The translations under genes and the position numbers were made by a program. From the NCBI GenBank assembly GCA_963978545.1, contig OZ021732.1, positions 47,874,059 through 47,938,058 on the forward strand: a stretch of 64,000 bases of DNA. Reading direction: 5' to 3'. The notes beneath the pieces are model-generated. The model had not been told where the DNA came from. It saw only the letters and a list, made by a program, of their open reading frames with translations, and did not search any database. This DNA comes from Linyphia triangularis. Taxonomy: Eukaryota > Arthropoda > Arachnida > Araneae > Linyphiidae. This document shows, piece by piece, positions 46,800 to 59,509 of this stretch (positions are counted from its first letter, which is position 1; each line of letters starts with the position of its first letter).

Positions 46800-47574
46800 G
46801 TAAAATTCAACAATGTGAAATCGTTATGTAAAAAAGTTGTTTATTAGTTAAAAAATTAATTAAAACATCTGATCAAATTTTTAAAATTATGTTTTTTGAA
46901 AAGTCCAAATAGAAGGCTAAAACTACTTATGTTGAAAATTTCAGAGCTGTAGAAATTATTTTGTAAGATATGTGTTAATTAATTTAAAAAAACTTAATAA
47001 AAAAAAAATCTAAAGAAAATTTTAAATTATGTTTCCTTAAAATTCATATTAGAAGGCCAATACAACTATGTTGAAAATTTCGGAACTGCTGTCCTATAAG
47101 AAATAGCTTTTTTAAAATATGTGTTCATTAATTGAAAAAAAAAAAACACACCAAACATTTTAAAATTCTGTTTTTTCAAAAGTCTAAATAGAAGGCTAAA
47201 ACTACTTATGTTGAAAATTTCAGAGCTATGGCCCTATTAAAAGTCGTTTTGTATTTTTCTTTAATCTATTAAAAAAGGAATTTAAAAATAACTAATTGAA
47301 ATTTTAACATTCTGTTTTTCAAAAGTCTAATTAGAAGGCTAAAACTACTTATGTTGAAAATTTTCAGAGCTGTACCTCTATGGAAAGTCACTTTGTAAAA
47401 AAAAATTAATGAAAAAGAACTCATTAAAATTTTAACATTCTTTTTGTCAAAGGTACAATTAGAAAGCCAAAACTTTTTATGTTGAAAATTTCAGAGCAGT
47501 ACACCTATTTTAAGTAGCTTTCTATTGATACACGGAGCTATAGACACACAGACATCTTGTTTTTTTAATATAGA
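46800..47574 (-). mobile_element. Second Helitron, fragment with five minisatellite units
   Basis: The plus-strand right edge ends GTTTTTTTAATATAGA|T, i.e. a minus-strand 5' TC end like that at 12704, with GTCTGTGTGTC just inside. Units with AAAACTACTTATGTTGAAAA repeat near 46920, 47055, 47195, 47342 and 47470. The CTRR end is not visible; the copy is lost into the CA repeat region. Confidence 0.7.
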
Positions 47575-47813
47575 TTATTTGCTTTGATCAACTTTTATAA
47601 TGTGGTATAGTAAGAAGTTGTGTAATCTTAGAAGTTAAAAGTAAATTGTTTTTGTCCAGATAACTTGTTTTTCTTAAATTTTTTTTATAAGAATTGAATA
47701 TTTCATTAGTAAGCTCATTATAGGCCATATACTACCTCTATGTGATGTAATAGTTATTTGAGAGTTATTCGCATAAAAGAAATGATTTGTACTTGGTGAC
47801 ATATTACATAATT

Positions 47814-47990
47814 GGCACGTTTTTTCCGTCTGTGCACCTTGCTGGTTTCCTAGGTTTTTCCTCATTGTGAACATATATCTCTTTATCTGTGTTTTGTACA
47901 TATATAATAGGCACGTTTTTTCCGTCTGTGTACCCTGCTGGTTTCCGAGGTTTTTCCTCATTGTGAACATATATCTCTTTGTCTGTGATC
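47814..47990. repeat. 96-bp tandem duplication
   Basis: GGCACGTTTTTTCCGTCTGT begins at 47814 and 47910. The two units differ at few positions and keep the minus-strand frame open (96 is a multiple of 3), so a peptide motif EIYVHNEEKPRKPA is duplicated. No family recognised. Confidence 0.85.
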
Positions 47991-48183
47991 TGTTCCATAA
48001 TATTACGACCATCAAAAACAAAATAAAGATGTAGAATTGTGTGACGCCAAATAGCTTCGGAGACGAAGAATCACTTACAATCTTTTTCGATAACAAGTAA
48101 ACTATGGTTGGAATACCAGGGAACGATCAGTGTGGTACAAACATTGATAACAGCTGACAGGATAGGTTCTCGGGAAGTACATT

Positions 48184-48723
48184 TATTTGTTATGTTTGTG
48201 ATTCTCACAGTAATAGTAAGTGTGGGACATGCACTCTAACTACTGAGCAAAATATGTTTCAATTGCCATTTGAAAATGCAAACGTGCGTGAAGTGTTTAT
48301 GGAAGGCACATTTTTGATAAGTGACAAATTATGGGGTGACCATGAACATGGATAAGATCTTGTAATAGAACATGGGCTTATGCGTTCTCTTTGGTGAAAC
48401 GGAGGACTTACGAGAAGAAGTGGACGTACGAAAAACCAATGGGCTACATGGTTGTTTTATATGCCCTTTTGTTCAATTTACAACTTAGCTATGCATGAGT
48501 ATATATATGGGTTTTTATGTAATCTAGTGAACAACACAAATAATTGTGAGCCTTCAGACAAAAGAAGGACTTCAATGGCATAGCAAAGTTGGTCAATGCA
48601 TTAAAGTCCATATCCCCATTCAATTCTGACTTCACACTACGCATTACTGTTACAGGCGTAATAGCTAAAGAAGATGCTGATGAGTTATACTTATTTTGTG
48701 TGAACATCATCTCATCTCAGAAA
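48184..48723 (+). pseudogene. Unidentified decayed coding region
   Basis: Two plus-strand open pieces have protein-like composition: 48190-48356, with FICYVCDSHSNSKCGTCTLT, and 48545-48723, with KKDFNGIAKLVNALKSISPF and AKEDADELYLFCVNIISS. The CYVCDS..S.CG pattern recalls the first strand of Ly6/quiver-type proteins, but the expected later cysteines are not seen. An orphan exon or transposon relic is equally possible. No function is assigned. Confidence 0.25.
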
Positions 48724-49554
48724 TGATAGAGAGGGGTATATTTAGGTATTCTATTTTGCTAAAATGTGAGATAAAGTGAAAACTCTAGGATCTGCTGGCG
48801 CTGTCTGCCGTAAAGATGATTTAGATACACTAGTTGTTCCAGCACTACTTTTCTAAAGAATGTTACCACTTGTGCTGATATGAATCTTGTTGATATCATG
48901 CGTTATAAACTTGGTGAGTACTCTGGAACATTATTTGAATCCCAAAGCCTGATGAGGAAAATAATTCGCTGAAACAATTGTCAAATACAGTAAACAGTTT
49001 AATAATTGTGAGAAAAATTTAAAAAGAAAATTAATTAATTTGTCAATCAATAAACAATGACAAAAATTGACTAGAGGATAAAAAACAATTAATTTATTTT
49101 CAGAAACTTAGCCTAAACTATGCGTCACCAAAAATAAACCACAACTTTTGAGCGGTGACAAAGGAAGACTACAGAGCGACTCGAGTGGCGAACGCGCGCC
49201 ACCGCTTCATATGCCCGGGCTACTGACTGTGCCATGATTTCGTTCCCCTTTCAGTACTCAAAATGTCTTCGTCAAGTGATGATGAATTGATTTTTCTTCT
49301 CTTATTAAAAAGAAGGAAATGATGAAAGAATAGAACTAAAGGAGTGTATCCCTTTAAATTAAGAAGGCCATCAAAAGGTTTATCTCATACTCTGTAAGAT
49401 GATTTAAGGGAAGGCGACAACAAGTTTTTTCTGTGTAAATGACGTTTAATTTGTATGCTATAAATTTTTTGGCGTTACTTGACTTACTACAAGCTCGTTA
49501 CTTACTGCAACTGTAACGCATCAAAGTTGTACAATGGTTGGAAGAATAAGTTAA
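48724..49554. other. No gene recognised
   Basis: Weak continuation of coding-like sequence to about 48950, in several frames. Otherwise unassigned. Confidence 0.4.
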
Positions 49555-49739
49555 CCCTTTGCACTCGAGGTCTTCTCCATGCGGAGGTACCAGCAACTCG
49601 CGACGTTTAGCAGAATTTTTTGTTTTGGTTCGTGGTTGCAGTTCCGCTTCAAAGAAACTAAACATAAACAGTCATTGCATCAAATTTCTTCATTAAACCT
49701 AGTGGTGAGTGAGAGTAACCTCTCGAGTGCAAAGGTCAA
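49555..49739. mobile_element. Short piggyBac-type MITE
   Basis: Left end TTAA then CCCTTTGCACTCGAGG. The right end has CTCGAGTGCAAAGG a few bases before TTAA (49740-49743). CCCTTTG-type ends at TTAA sites are typical of piggyBac-like elements. The right boundary is 3-4 bases untidy. Confidence 0.6.
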
Positions 49740-49743
49740 TTAA

Positions 49744-52330
<2,587 letters not shown>

Positions 52331-52592
52331 ATGAGGCGTTGAGAGCCAAAACGGACTAACACACAATTTGATTTGTTTCTATTGCGTTTCTTCTCAATCA
52401 TTCCTGCCACAACGGATAAAATGTGGTTTATCTAATGGTCAGTTTGGACAATTAGTTGTCCAAGTTATTCAAGTTCGTCTAATTAGATAAACCACATTTT
52501 TTAAGTTCTGGCATTAATAGTTTAGAAAAAACGGCGAAAAAGCAGCAAAAATCAAATTGTGGGATGGTCCTTTCTGCCGCTCAGCGCCTCAT
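52331..52592. mobile_element. Hairpin MITE, about 262 bp
   Basis: Ends ATGAGGCGTTGAG and CTCAGCGCCTCAT are inverted. Inside, ACACAATTTGATTT pairs with AAATCAAATTGTG, and AAAATGTGGTTTATCTAAT pairs exactly with ATTAGATAAACCACATTTT around a ~50-base loop. Target duplication not clear. Confidence 0.75.
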
Positions 52593-54359
52593 ATATACTT
52601 GAAAACACGTCAGTGAAATTTTGTTGTTGCTTTTCTTAAATACATTTTGATAGTAAATCTATTGTAACCTTTTTAGTTTTAAAAAGAAATGCACAATTAC
52701 TTTTTAAATCCTTTATTTTTAAATTGAAATAAATGAACTACAACTATCAACTCCCTTCATGAAAGTAACAGGTGTATGTTAAATCACTGCATTTTAATCA
52801 ACCTTCTATTTTATTTATGGATACTAAAAATGTACTTTGTGAAATCTGACAAATTAGCAACTCCACTATAGTAGGTACTGACTGTCTAAATTCACAGAGA
52901 TTAATTGAATGGGTCTTTTCCCAGCAATTTATAATGTAAAATATTTTTAAAATATAAATAGTATTCGAATTTCTTTTACTTACTTATCAATGAGTTGAAG
53001 ATGAAAGATGACAGTCACTAACGCAAGCAACTGAAACAATCTACGTCGAGTGATTGGTGGGAACTAACAACTTCCTCTGATTGTGCACGAAGGAGATACT
53101 CAACAACTCAACAGCTGCTATAAAAGACACGGATGGTATCCGATAACACTTTGGCCCTTTGTACCTAGTCTTTAAGTCAGAGAATAACACATTCTATTTA
53201 ACTAGTTCTTTCTAATTATACTGTACTCTTGACATGTTCATTTTGAAGAAAAAATTAAGCTGCTACTATTTTTTTAATTTGCTTTTCTTTTCAATATTAC
53301 TATTTGAATGGCAATGACGATGCAATTGAACACATTTAAATTAAATTACTAAAAGTTCTATGATTAACTATTAATAATTAAATGCTATCATTAAAATCAT
53401 TGGCAATTGTAATTACATTTGTTGGCATTACATTATCAATTGTGTTTGTGTCTGAAATGCGTGCAAAATTGGACTCTTGGTATTGAAAAACTTTAAATAA
53501 ACACAAATTTATAAGTGAAAAGATCGATTTAAAAAATTATTTCTGCTTGTTATTTTTTCTATAGGGGAGACCGAGGATCATTGAAACACTTTTCAAATTA
53601 AAACATTTTTTTTCCATAAATTAATAGCGCTAGAAACTTAGTTTTAGTTGTATTGGTAGGTAACACTTATGGTCTATTACACTGTAATGCACGATAATTA
53701 GAGATGTAAGGTATTTACATTTTTTTTCAAATAACCTTGACTTATGTTTCAACCGGCCCTGAGTAAAGGATTTGTGGAAACACACGCTGGGGCAGGTTCA
53801 AACATAGTTATTTGACCACTCCAAACATATTTACATGACTACATAACTTTTATTATTTAATTACGATAAATATAACTATTTGACTATTGTAAACGCAATC
53901 ATTTGATTATTGAAAACATAATTATTTAAGAACAATACTCTGCATAGATTTAATAGAAAAATTGGTATTTGTAGAATTCCTAAAAACGGCTTCTAAAGTT
54001 TGCTCATCACTTTTTCAGTTTTACAGAGACAAACAAATTCATCCTTGGTGTAAGTTTAAAGAGCCCATCCTGTAAAGTTAGAGAACTGAATCCAATCATA
54101 CTTAATTTTACTATATATCTCACACTTATAATACAAAAATACAAAAAGATTCACCTTTTAAACCTAAGGTGTTGTTTACACTACAAACGAATTTTCCAGA
54201 ACATTTTTTTCTTCTCGATTTGACTAGGATAGTTTTTTATATTTGGAATCAGTAAACAAAGTGTATTTTTTAATTTTGGTTGCTTATTGTTTTGCATCAA
54301 TGAGCGTTCCTGTCACGACAGTCGTAAAACGAGTGTTTTCTTCCTTGATGTGAAATTTT
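52593..54359. other. No gene supported; one TATA-like site
   Basis: AT-rich. About 53030-53190 is less AT-rich and includes the TATAAAAG at 53119. A short following frame with a hydrophobic start at 53235 is too weak to call. Confidence 0.4.
53119..53126 (+). promoter_or_regulatory. TATA-box-like TATAAAAG
   Basis: A strong TATA match in a locally GC-richer segment with no identified downstream gene. It could be an orphan promoter, or chance in AT-rich DNA. Confidence 0.2.
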
Positions 54360-54640
54360 TAATGGCAATGAGCATACATTTAGAATGTAAGCAAAATTCA
54401 AATTTCGTTCGATATTCAGGCACCCACGAGATTCGAACTCGTGATCTCTTATTTACTAGACAGGTGCTTTAACAACTAAGCCATGACACCTTGGGAACTT
54501 TCAATTATCTATTAATTACACTTGTTATTTAAATTCAAAGCATATAGGTTAAAAGAGATTTACTAAATTTATTTGGGCATACATTTAGAATGTAAACGAA
54601 AATTTTAGTTCAACATTCAGCAAAATTCCATTTTTTCATG
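54360..54640 (-). repeat. Inverted copy of a tRNA-array unit
   Basis: The reverse complement carries the array flanks (TTCTAAATGTATGC-like, ATAAATTTA.., TGAATGTTGAAAGC-like) around a tRNA-Thr-like sequence. It is the only unit in opposite orientation. Confidence 0.7.
54418..54490 (-). pseudogene. tRNA-Thr(AGT)-like, inverted outlier
   Basis: 73 nt: one base short in the D loop (TTAGTTGTTAAAGC). Anticodon stem CCTGT/ATAAG has mismatches, and acceptor pair 7-66 is A-G. A and B boxes (GTTCGAATC) are intact. Confidence 0.7.
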
Positions 54641-54880
54641 AGGTACGTTTAAGGTATTTTAGAGGTATAGATAAGGTTTTTTCCGATTTATTTTTAAGGT
54701 AATTTAGGTGTTTTTAAGGTATTTTAGGTATTTTTAAGGTATTTAGAACGTTTTTTCCCGAGGTAATTTTAAGGTATTCGCTTAAGGTGTTTTTACCTAC
54801 TAAATAGTGCAGATTTAAACCTCACGTATTTTTTCCATAATACCTTTGTCCCAAGGTTTTGCAAGGTATATGGAGGTATT
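54641..54880. repeat. Imperfect AAGGTATTTTT repeat, left part
   Basis: Irregular 11-14 bp iterations of AAGGTATTTT(T/A) and AGGTATTTTTAAGG. The same repeat resumes at 55616-55720, so the fold-back element at 54885 was inserted into it. Confidence 0.75.
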
Positions 54881-54884
54881 TTAA

Positions 54885-55611
54885 GGCGTCTTCTCACTTT
54901 AGGCACCTCGAAAATAGGTTATTTTCGCGATTTTTTTTCGAGGATTTTTGCAAACAATTATGGGATAAAATGGATCCTATATAATAAACATATCTTTCAA
55001 GTACAAGAAATTTTTTATTTTTTTTTTATTTTTTTGAACAATTATTATAATAAAACAGTAGCATCGAAAAACGCGTGTAGAAATGTAATGTTCGTGGCTT
55101 GTTGATGAAATTTCGGAAACTATCCGGCAGATTGTCATGAAATTTGAATGACATATTCTTCATAGTTATGGCTATAGCGCATATCATCAGATTTTTGATA
55201 TTCGCGAAAATAACAAATAGGCGCACGTTTTTCGAAAAAGTAAAAAAAAAAAAAACGCGTTTTTTGCAGTTTTTTGTAAAAAAAAAAAATACTTCAAATC
55301 AAAATTTCAAAAATCTGATGATATGCTCTATAGCCATAACTATGAAGAACATGTCATTCAAATTTCATGACAATCGGCCGGATAGTTTCCGAAATTTCAT
55401 CAACAAGCTACGAACATTACATTTCTACACGGGTCTTTCGATGCTACTGTTTTATTATAATAATTGTTCAAAAAAATATTTTTTTTTCCTTGTACTTGAA
55501 AGATGTGTTTATTATATAGGATCCATTTTATCCCATGAATGTTTGCAAAAATCCTCGAAAAAAAATCGCGAAAATAGCCAATTTTCGAGGTGCCTAAAGT
55601 GAGAAGACGCC
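54885..55611. mobile_element. TTAA-flanked fold-back element, arms about 305 bp
   Basis: Left arm (54885-55190) and right arm (55306-55611) are near-perfect inverted copies: GGCGTCTTCTCACTTTAGGC outermost, then TATAGGATCCATTTTATCCC and CGGAAACTATCCGG-type inner segments. They are separated by about 115 bp containing AAAAACGCGTTTTTT. TTAA borders both ends (54881-54884, 55612-55615), again pointing to piggyBac-type integration. The 152-codon frame spanning the right arm is a by-product. Confidence 0.85.
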
Positions 55612-55615
55612 TTAA

Positions 55616-55720
55616 AGATTTCTTTTCAGAGGTATTTATAGGTATTTTTAAGGTATTTAAAAGGATTTTTCAAGGTATTCGATTTAGGTATTTTTACTTA
55701 CTAAATGTTGCAGAAAAAAA
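55616..55720. repeat. Imperfect AAGGTATTTTT repeat, right part
   Basis: Continuation of 54641-54880, ending at TTTTTACTTACTAAATGTTGCAG, which parallels TTTTTACCTACTAAATAGTGCAG at 54793. Confidence 0.7.
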
Positions 55721-55755
55721 CATCATATAGATTTTTCGTAACGGAAATTTCCCAC

Positions 55756-55830
55756 GGCACCGTGGCTTAGCTGGTTAAAAGCGCCTATCTCGCAAACAGG
55801 AGATCACGAGATCGCATCTCGTCGGTGCCT
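55756..55830 (+). pseudogene. tRNA-Thr-like, anticodon CGC, extra base
   Basis: 75 nt. Extra A in the D loop, CCTAT/ACAGG stem mismatch, T loop GATCGCA breaks the B box. Confidence 0.7.
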
Positions 55831-55955
55831 GAATGTAGAAAGCAAAATTAAATTCTAAACGTATACCCAAATATATTTACTTAAATAAATATCCTCTTAA
55901 CAATAATTTTTAATTATACATACAGCTCCAATTGATTGCAACTAAAAGTTATCAA

Positions 55956-55999
55956 GGCACCATGGCTTAGCCGGTTAAAGTGCCTGTCTAGAAAACAGG
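55956..55999 (+). pseudogene. tRNA-Thr 5' half (H type)
   Basis: Ends after the anticodon stem; the loop would read AGA. Confidence 0.7.
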
Positions 56000-56094
56000 T
56001 GATGACTATTTTGAATATCTTCGAAACTAAATGTATTTATTATACTACTAATAAGAATAATACGTATAATAGATTGATAAGTTAAGATTCCCAC

Positions 56095-56168
56095 GGCGCC
56101 GTGGCTTAGTTGGTTAAAGTGCCTGTCTAGTAAACAAGAGATCACGAGTTCGAATCTCGTCGGTGCCT
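56095..56168 (+). tRNA. tRNA-Thr(AGT) candidate
   Basis: 74 nt, acceptor GGCGCCG/CGGTGCC with one G-T, perfect T arm; one mismatch (C28-A42) in the anticodon stem. TTTTTT lies 20 bases downstream. Confidence 0.6.
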
Positions 56169-56256
56169 GAATGTCGAAGGAAATTTTTTGATGATATTCT
56201 AAATGTATGTTAACAACAACAACAGCTCCAATTGATTGGAACTTAAATGTTTCAAA

Positions 56257-56316
56257 GGAGCTGATTAAAGCACCTGTCTAGTAAACAGGCGATCACGAGT
56301 TAGAATATCGTCGGTA
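56257..56316 (+). pseudogene. tRNA-Thr, 5'-deleted (D type)
   Basis: Anticodon AGT; B box degraded to GTTAGAATA. Confidence 0.7.
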
Positions 56317-56444
56317 AAAGAATGTCGAACAAGAATGTTTGCTTAAATTTTAAATGTGTTTCAAAATTGATGTAATAGATCTCTTTTGACCAATATGCAT
56401 TGAACTTTAATAAGTATAATCGATTGGTAGCTGAAAGTTCCCAC

Positions 56445-56518
56445 GGCACCGTGGCTTAGCTGGTTAAAGCACCTGTCTTGTAAACAGGAGATCACGAGTT
56501 CGAATCTCGTCGGTGACT
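56445..56518 (+). tRNA. tRNA-Thr(TGT) candidate
   Basis: 74 nt, all arms good except acceptor pair 2-71 (G-A). A and B boxes intact; TTTTTTTT 17 bases downstream. Confidence 0.6.
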
Positions 56519-56606
56519 GAATGTCGAAGGAATTTTTTTTTATTATATTCTAAATGTATGTTAACAACAACAACAGCTCTAATTGATTGGAAATTAAAAT
56601 TTCATC

Positions 56607-56680
56607 GAAGCTGTGGCTTAGCTGGAAAAAGCGCCTGTCTAGTAAACAGGAGATCACAAGATCAAATCATGTTGGTGCCT
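56607..56680 (+). pseudogene. tRNA-Thr(AGT)-like, decayed
   Basis: Acceptor GAAGCTG does not pair with TTGGTGC; T arm ACAAG/ATCAT also broken. Confidence 0.65.
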
Positions 56681-56805
56681 GAATGTTGAAAGCAAAATTA
56701 AAATCTAAATGTATACACAAATATATTTACTTAAATAAATCTCCTCTTAACTATAGTTTTTAACTATACATACAGCTCCGATTGATTGCAACAAAAAGTT
56801 ATCAA

Positions 56806-56849
56806 GAAACCATGGCTTAGCCGGTTAAAGTGCCTGCCTAGAAAACAGG
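56806..56849 (+). pseudogene. tRNA-Thr 5' half (H type)
   Basis: Same truncation point as 55956-55999. Confidence 0.7.
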
Positions 56850-56943
56850 TGATGACTATTTTGAATATCTTCGAAGCTAAAGCTATTTATTATACTCTTA
56901 TAAGAATAATAAGTATAATCGATTGGTAACGGAAAGGTCCAAC

Positions 56944-56991
56944 GGCGCCGTGGTTTAGTGAACAGGAGATCACGAGATAGAATATCGTCTT
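56944..56991 (+). pseudogene. tRNA-Thr, anticodon arm deleted
   Basis: GGCGCCGTGGTTTAG is joined directly to AACAGGAGATC, removing most of the D and anticodon arms. Confidence 0.65.
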
Positions 56992-57121
56992 TAAAAGAAT
57001 GTCGAACAAGAATATTTGCTTACATTTTAAATGCATTTCAAAATTGATGTAATTAATCTCTTTTGAACAATATGCATTGAATTTTAATAAGTATACTCGA
57101 TTGGTAGCTGGAAGTTCCCAC

Positions 57122-57195
57122 GGCACCGTGGCTTAGTTGGTTAAAGCACCTGTCTTGTAAACAGGAGATCACGAGTTCGAATCTCGTCGGTGCCT
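57122..57195 (+). tRNA. tRNA-Thr(TGT), best intact copy
   Basis: 74 nt with perfect acceptor (GGCACCG/CGGTGCC), D (GCTT/AAGC), anticodon (CCTGT/ACAGG) and T (ACGAG/CTCGT) stems, loop CTTGTAA, discriminator T, canonical A box and B box GTTCGAATC. TTTTTTT begins about 14 bases after the end. It decodes ACA (and probably other ACN) codons. Confidence 0.85.
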
Positions 57196-57280
57196 GAATT
57201 TCATAGGAAATTTTTTTGATTATATTCTAAATCTATGTTAACACCCACAGCTCCCTATATTGGAAAATAAATATTTCAAA

Positions 57281-57354
57281 GGAGTCGTGGCTTAGCTGGT
57301 TAAAGCACCTGTCTCGTAAACAGGAGATCACGAGTTCGAATCTCGTCGGTGCTT
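57281..57354 (+). tRNA. tRNA-Thr(CGT) candidate
   Basis: Body intact with loop CTCGTAA. Acceptor GGAGTCG/CGGTGCT is weak (one mismatch, three G-T pairs), so function is doubtful. Confidence 0.5.
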
Positions 57355-57486
57355 GAATGTTGAAAGCAAAATTTTGCTGAAATTCTAAATGTATGCCTAA
57401 ATAAATTTACTTAAATAAATCTCCTCTTAACTCTACTTTTTAATTATACATACAGCTCCAATTGATTGGCAACTAAAAGTCATCAA

Positions 57487-57560
57487 CTCACCATGGCTTA
57501 GCCGGTTTTAGTGCCTGTCTAGCAAACAGGAGATCACGAGATCGCATCTCGTCGGTGCTT
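57487..57560 (+). pseudogene. tRNA-Thr-like, anticodon AGC
   Basis: Loop CTAGCAA would be an Ala anticodon; D arm (CGGTTTTAG) and T loop are degraded. Confidence 0.65.
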
Positions 57561-57644
57561 AATGTCGAAGGAATTTTTTTGATTATATTCTAAAGGTACG
57601 TTAACAACCACCCCTCCAATAGATTGTAACTTAAATGTTTCAAA

Positions 57645-57704
57645 GGAGCTGGTTAAAGCACCTGTCTAGTAAACAGGCCATCACGAGTTAGAATATCGTC
57701 GGTA
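57645..57704 (+). pseudogene. tRNA-Thr, 5'-deleted (D type)
   Basis: AGT; GTTAGAATA box. Confidence 0.7.
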
Positions 57705-57832
57705 AAAGAATGTCGAACAAGAATCTTTGCTTACATTTTAAATGTATTTCAAAATTGATGTAATTAATCTCTTTTGACCAATATGCATTGAATTTTAATA
57801 AGTATAATCTATTGGTATCGGAAAGTTCACAC

Positions 57833-57906
57833 GGCAACGTGATTTAGTTGGTTAAAGCACCTGTCTTGTAAACAGGAGATCACGAGTTCGAATCTCGTCG
57901 GTGAAT
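57833..57906 (+). pseudogene. tRNA-Thr(TGT)-like
   Basis: Acceptor GGCAACG/CGGTGAA has three mismatches; D stem GATTTAG altered. Confidence 0.6.
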
Positions 57907-57994
57907 GAATTTCGAAGGAAATTTTTTGATTATATTCTAAATCTATGTTAACAACAACAGTTCCAATTGATTGGAAAATAAATATTCCATCAAA

Positions 57995-58068
57995 GGATTC
58001 GTTCCTTAGCTGGTTAAAGCGCCTGTGTAGTAAACAGGAGATCACGAGTTCGAATCCCGTCGGTGCCT
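57995..58068 (+). pseudogene. tRNA-Thr(AGT)-like, beta type
   Basis: Acceptor GGATTCG/CGGTGCC mismatched at position 3; C32 to G in the loop; T stem CCCGT mismatch. Confidence 0.6.
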
Positions 58069-58200
58069 GAAAGTTGAAAGCAAAATTTTGCTGAAATTCT
58101 AAATGTATACCTAAATAAATTTACTTAAATAAATCTCCTCTTAACTCTACTTTTTAATTATACATACAGCTCCAAATGATTGGCAACTAAAAGTCATCAA

Positions 58201-58244
58201 CTCACCATGGCTTAGCCGGTTTTAGTGCCTGTCTAGTAAACAGG
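58201..58244 (+). pseudogene. tRNA-Thr 5' half (H type)
   Basis: Loop AGT; starts CTCACC. Confidence 0.7.
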
Positions 58245-58339
58245 TGAGGACTATTTTGAATATCTTCGAAGCTGAATGTATTTATTATACTACTAATAAG
58301 AATAATAAGTATAATCGATTGGTAACGGAAAGTTCCCAT

Positions 58340-58413
58340 GACGCCGTGGCTTAGTTGGTTAAAGCGCCTGTCTAGTAAACAGGAGATCACGAGTTCGAAT
58401 CTCGTCGGTGTCT
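58340..58413 (+). tRNA. tRNA-Thr(AGT), compensated acceptor
   Basis: 74 nt. Acceptor GACGCCG/CGGTGTC: pair 2-71 changed from G-C to A-T on both sides, so pairing is kept. All other stems perfect; A and B boxes intact; TTTTTT about 15 bases downstream. Confidence 0.75.
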
Positions 58414-58497
58414 GAATTTCGAAGGAAATTTTTTGATTATATTCTAAATTTATTTTAACAACCACAGCTCCATTGATTGGAAAATAAATATTTCAAA

Positions 58498-58570
58498 GGA
58501 TTCGTTGCTTAGCTGGTTAAAGCGCCTGTGTAGTAACAGGAGATCACGAGTTCGAATCTCGTCGGTGCCT
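58498..58570 (+). pseudogene. tRNA-Thr-like, 6-base anticodon loop
   Basis: One base lost in GTAGTA; 73 nt. Confidence 0.65.
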
Positions 58571-58655
58571 GAATGTCGACGGAAATTTTTTGATTATATT
58601 CTAAAGGTTCGTTAACAACCACCGCTTCAATTGCTTGAAACTTAAATATTTCAAA

Positions 58656-58729
58656 GGAGACGTGGCTTCGTTGGTTAAAACGCCTGTCTAGTAAACAGTA
58701 GATCACGAGTTCGAATCTCGTCGGTGCCT
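58656..58729 (+). pseudogene. tRNA-Thr(AGT)-like
   Basis: GGAGACG acceptor, CCTGT/ACAGT stem mismatch, D loop CTTCG. Confidence 0.6.
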
Positions 58730-58814
58730 GAATGTAGAAAGAATTTTTTTGATTATATTCTAAAGGTACGTTAACAACCACCGCTCCAATAGATTGGAAC
58801 TTAAATGTTTCAAA

Positions 58815-58866
58815 GGAGTTGGTTAAAGCCCCTGTCTAGGCGATCACGAGTTAGAATATCGTCGGT
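58815..58866 (+). pseudogene. tRNA-Thr, 5'-deleted and anticodon deleted (D type)
   Basis: CCTGTCTAGG runs directly into CGATCACGAG. Confidence 0.65.
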
Positions 58867-58995
58867 AAAAGAATGTCGAACAAGAATATTTGCTTACATT
58901 TTAAATGTATTTCAAAATTGATGTAATTAATCTCTTTTGACCAATATGCATTGAATTTTAATAAGTATATTCGATTGGTAGCGGAAACTTTCCAC

Positions 58996-59069
58996 GTCAC
59001 CGTGGCTTAGTTGGTTAAAGCACCTGTCTTGTAAACAGGAGATCACGAGTTCGAATTTCGTCGGTGCCT
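58996..59069 (+). tRNA. tRNA-Thr(TGT) candidate
   Basis: Intact but for T2-C71 mismatch and a G-T in the T stem. Confidence 0.55.
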
Positions 59070-59153
59070 GAATTTCGTAGGACATTTTTTGATTATATTC
59101 TAAATCTATGTTAACACCCACAGCTCCCTATATTGGAAAATAAATATTTCAAA

Positions 59154-59227
59154 GGATACGTGGCTTAGCTGGTTAAAGCACCTGTCTCGTAAACAGGAGA
59201 TCACCTGTTCGAATCTCGTCGGTGCCT
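59154..59227 (+). pseudogene. tRNA-Thr(CGT)-like
   Basis: T stem ACCTG/CTCGT broken; acceptor GGATACG mismatched. Confidence 0.6.
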
Positions 59228-59358
59228 AAATATTGAAAGCAAAATTTTGCTGAAATTCTAAATATATGCCTAAATAAATTTACTTAAATAAATCTCCTCT
59301 TAACTCTATTTTTTAATTATACATACAGCTCCAATTGATTGCAACTAAAAGTTATCAA

Positions 59359-59404
59359 GGAACCATATGGCTCAGCTTGTTAAAGTGCCTGTCTAGAAAA
59401 CAGT
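59359..59404 (+). pseudogene. tRNA-Thr 5' half (H type)
   Basis: Extra AT in ACCATATGG; loop AGA. Confidence 0.6.
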
Positions 59405-59509
59405 TGATGACTATTTTGAATATCTTCAAAGGAGGGGGGGGCTAAATGTATTTATTATACTACTAATAAGAATAATAAGTATAATCGATTGGTAATTTAA
59501 AGGTCCCAC

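Noticed and set aside
55144..55602. 152-codon ORF
   Set aside because: Reads through the spacer and right arm of a fold-back element; its mirror image appears on the other arm.
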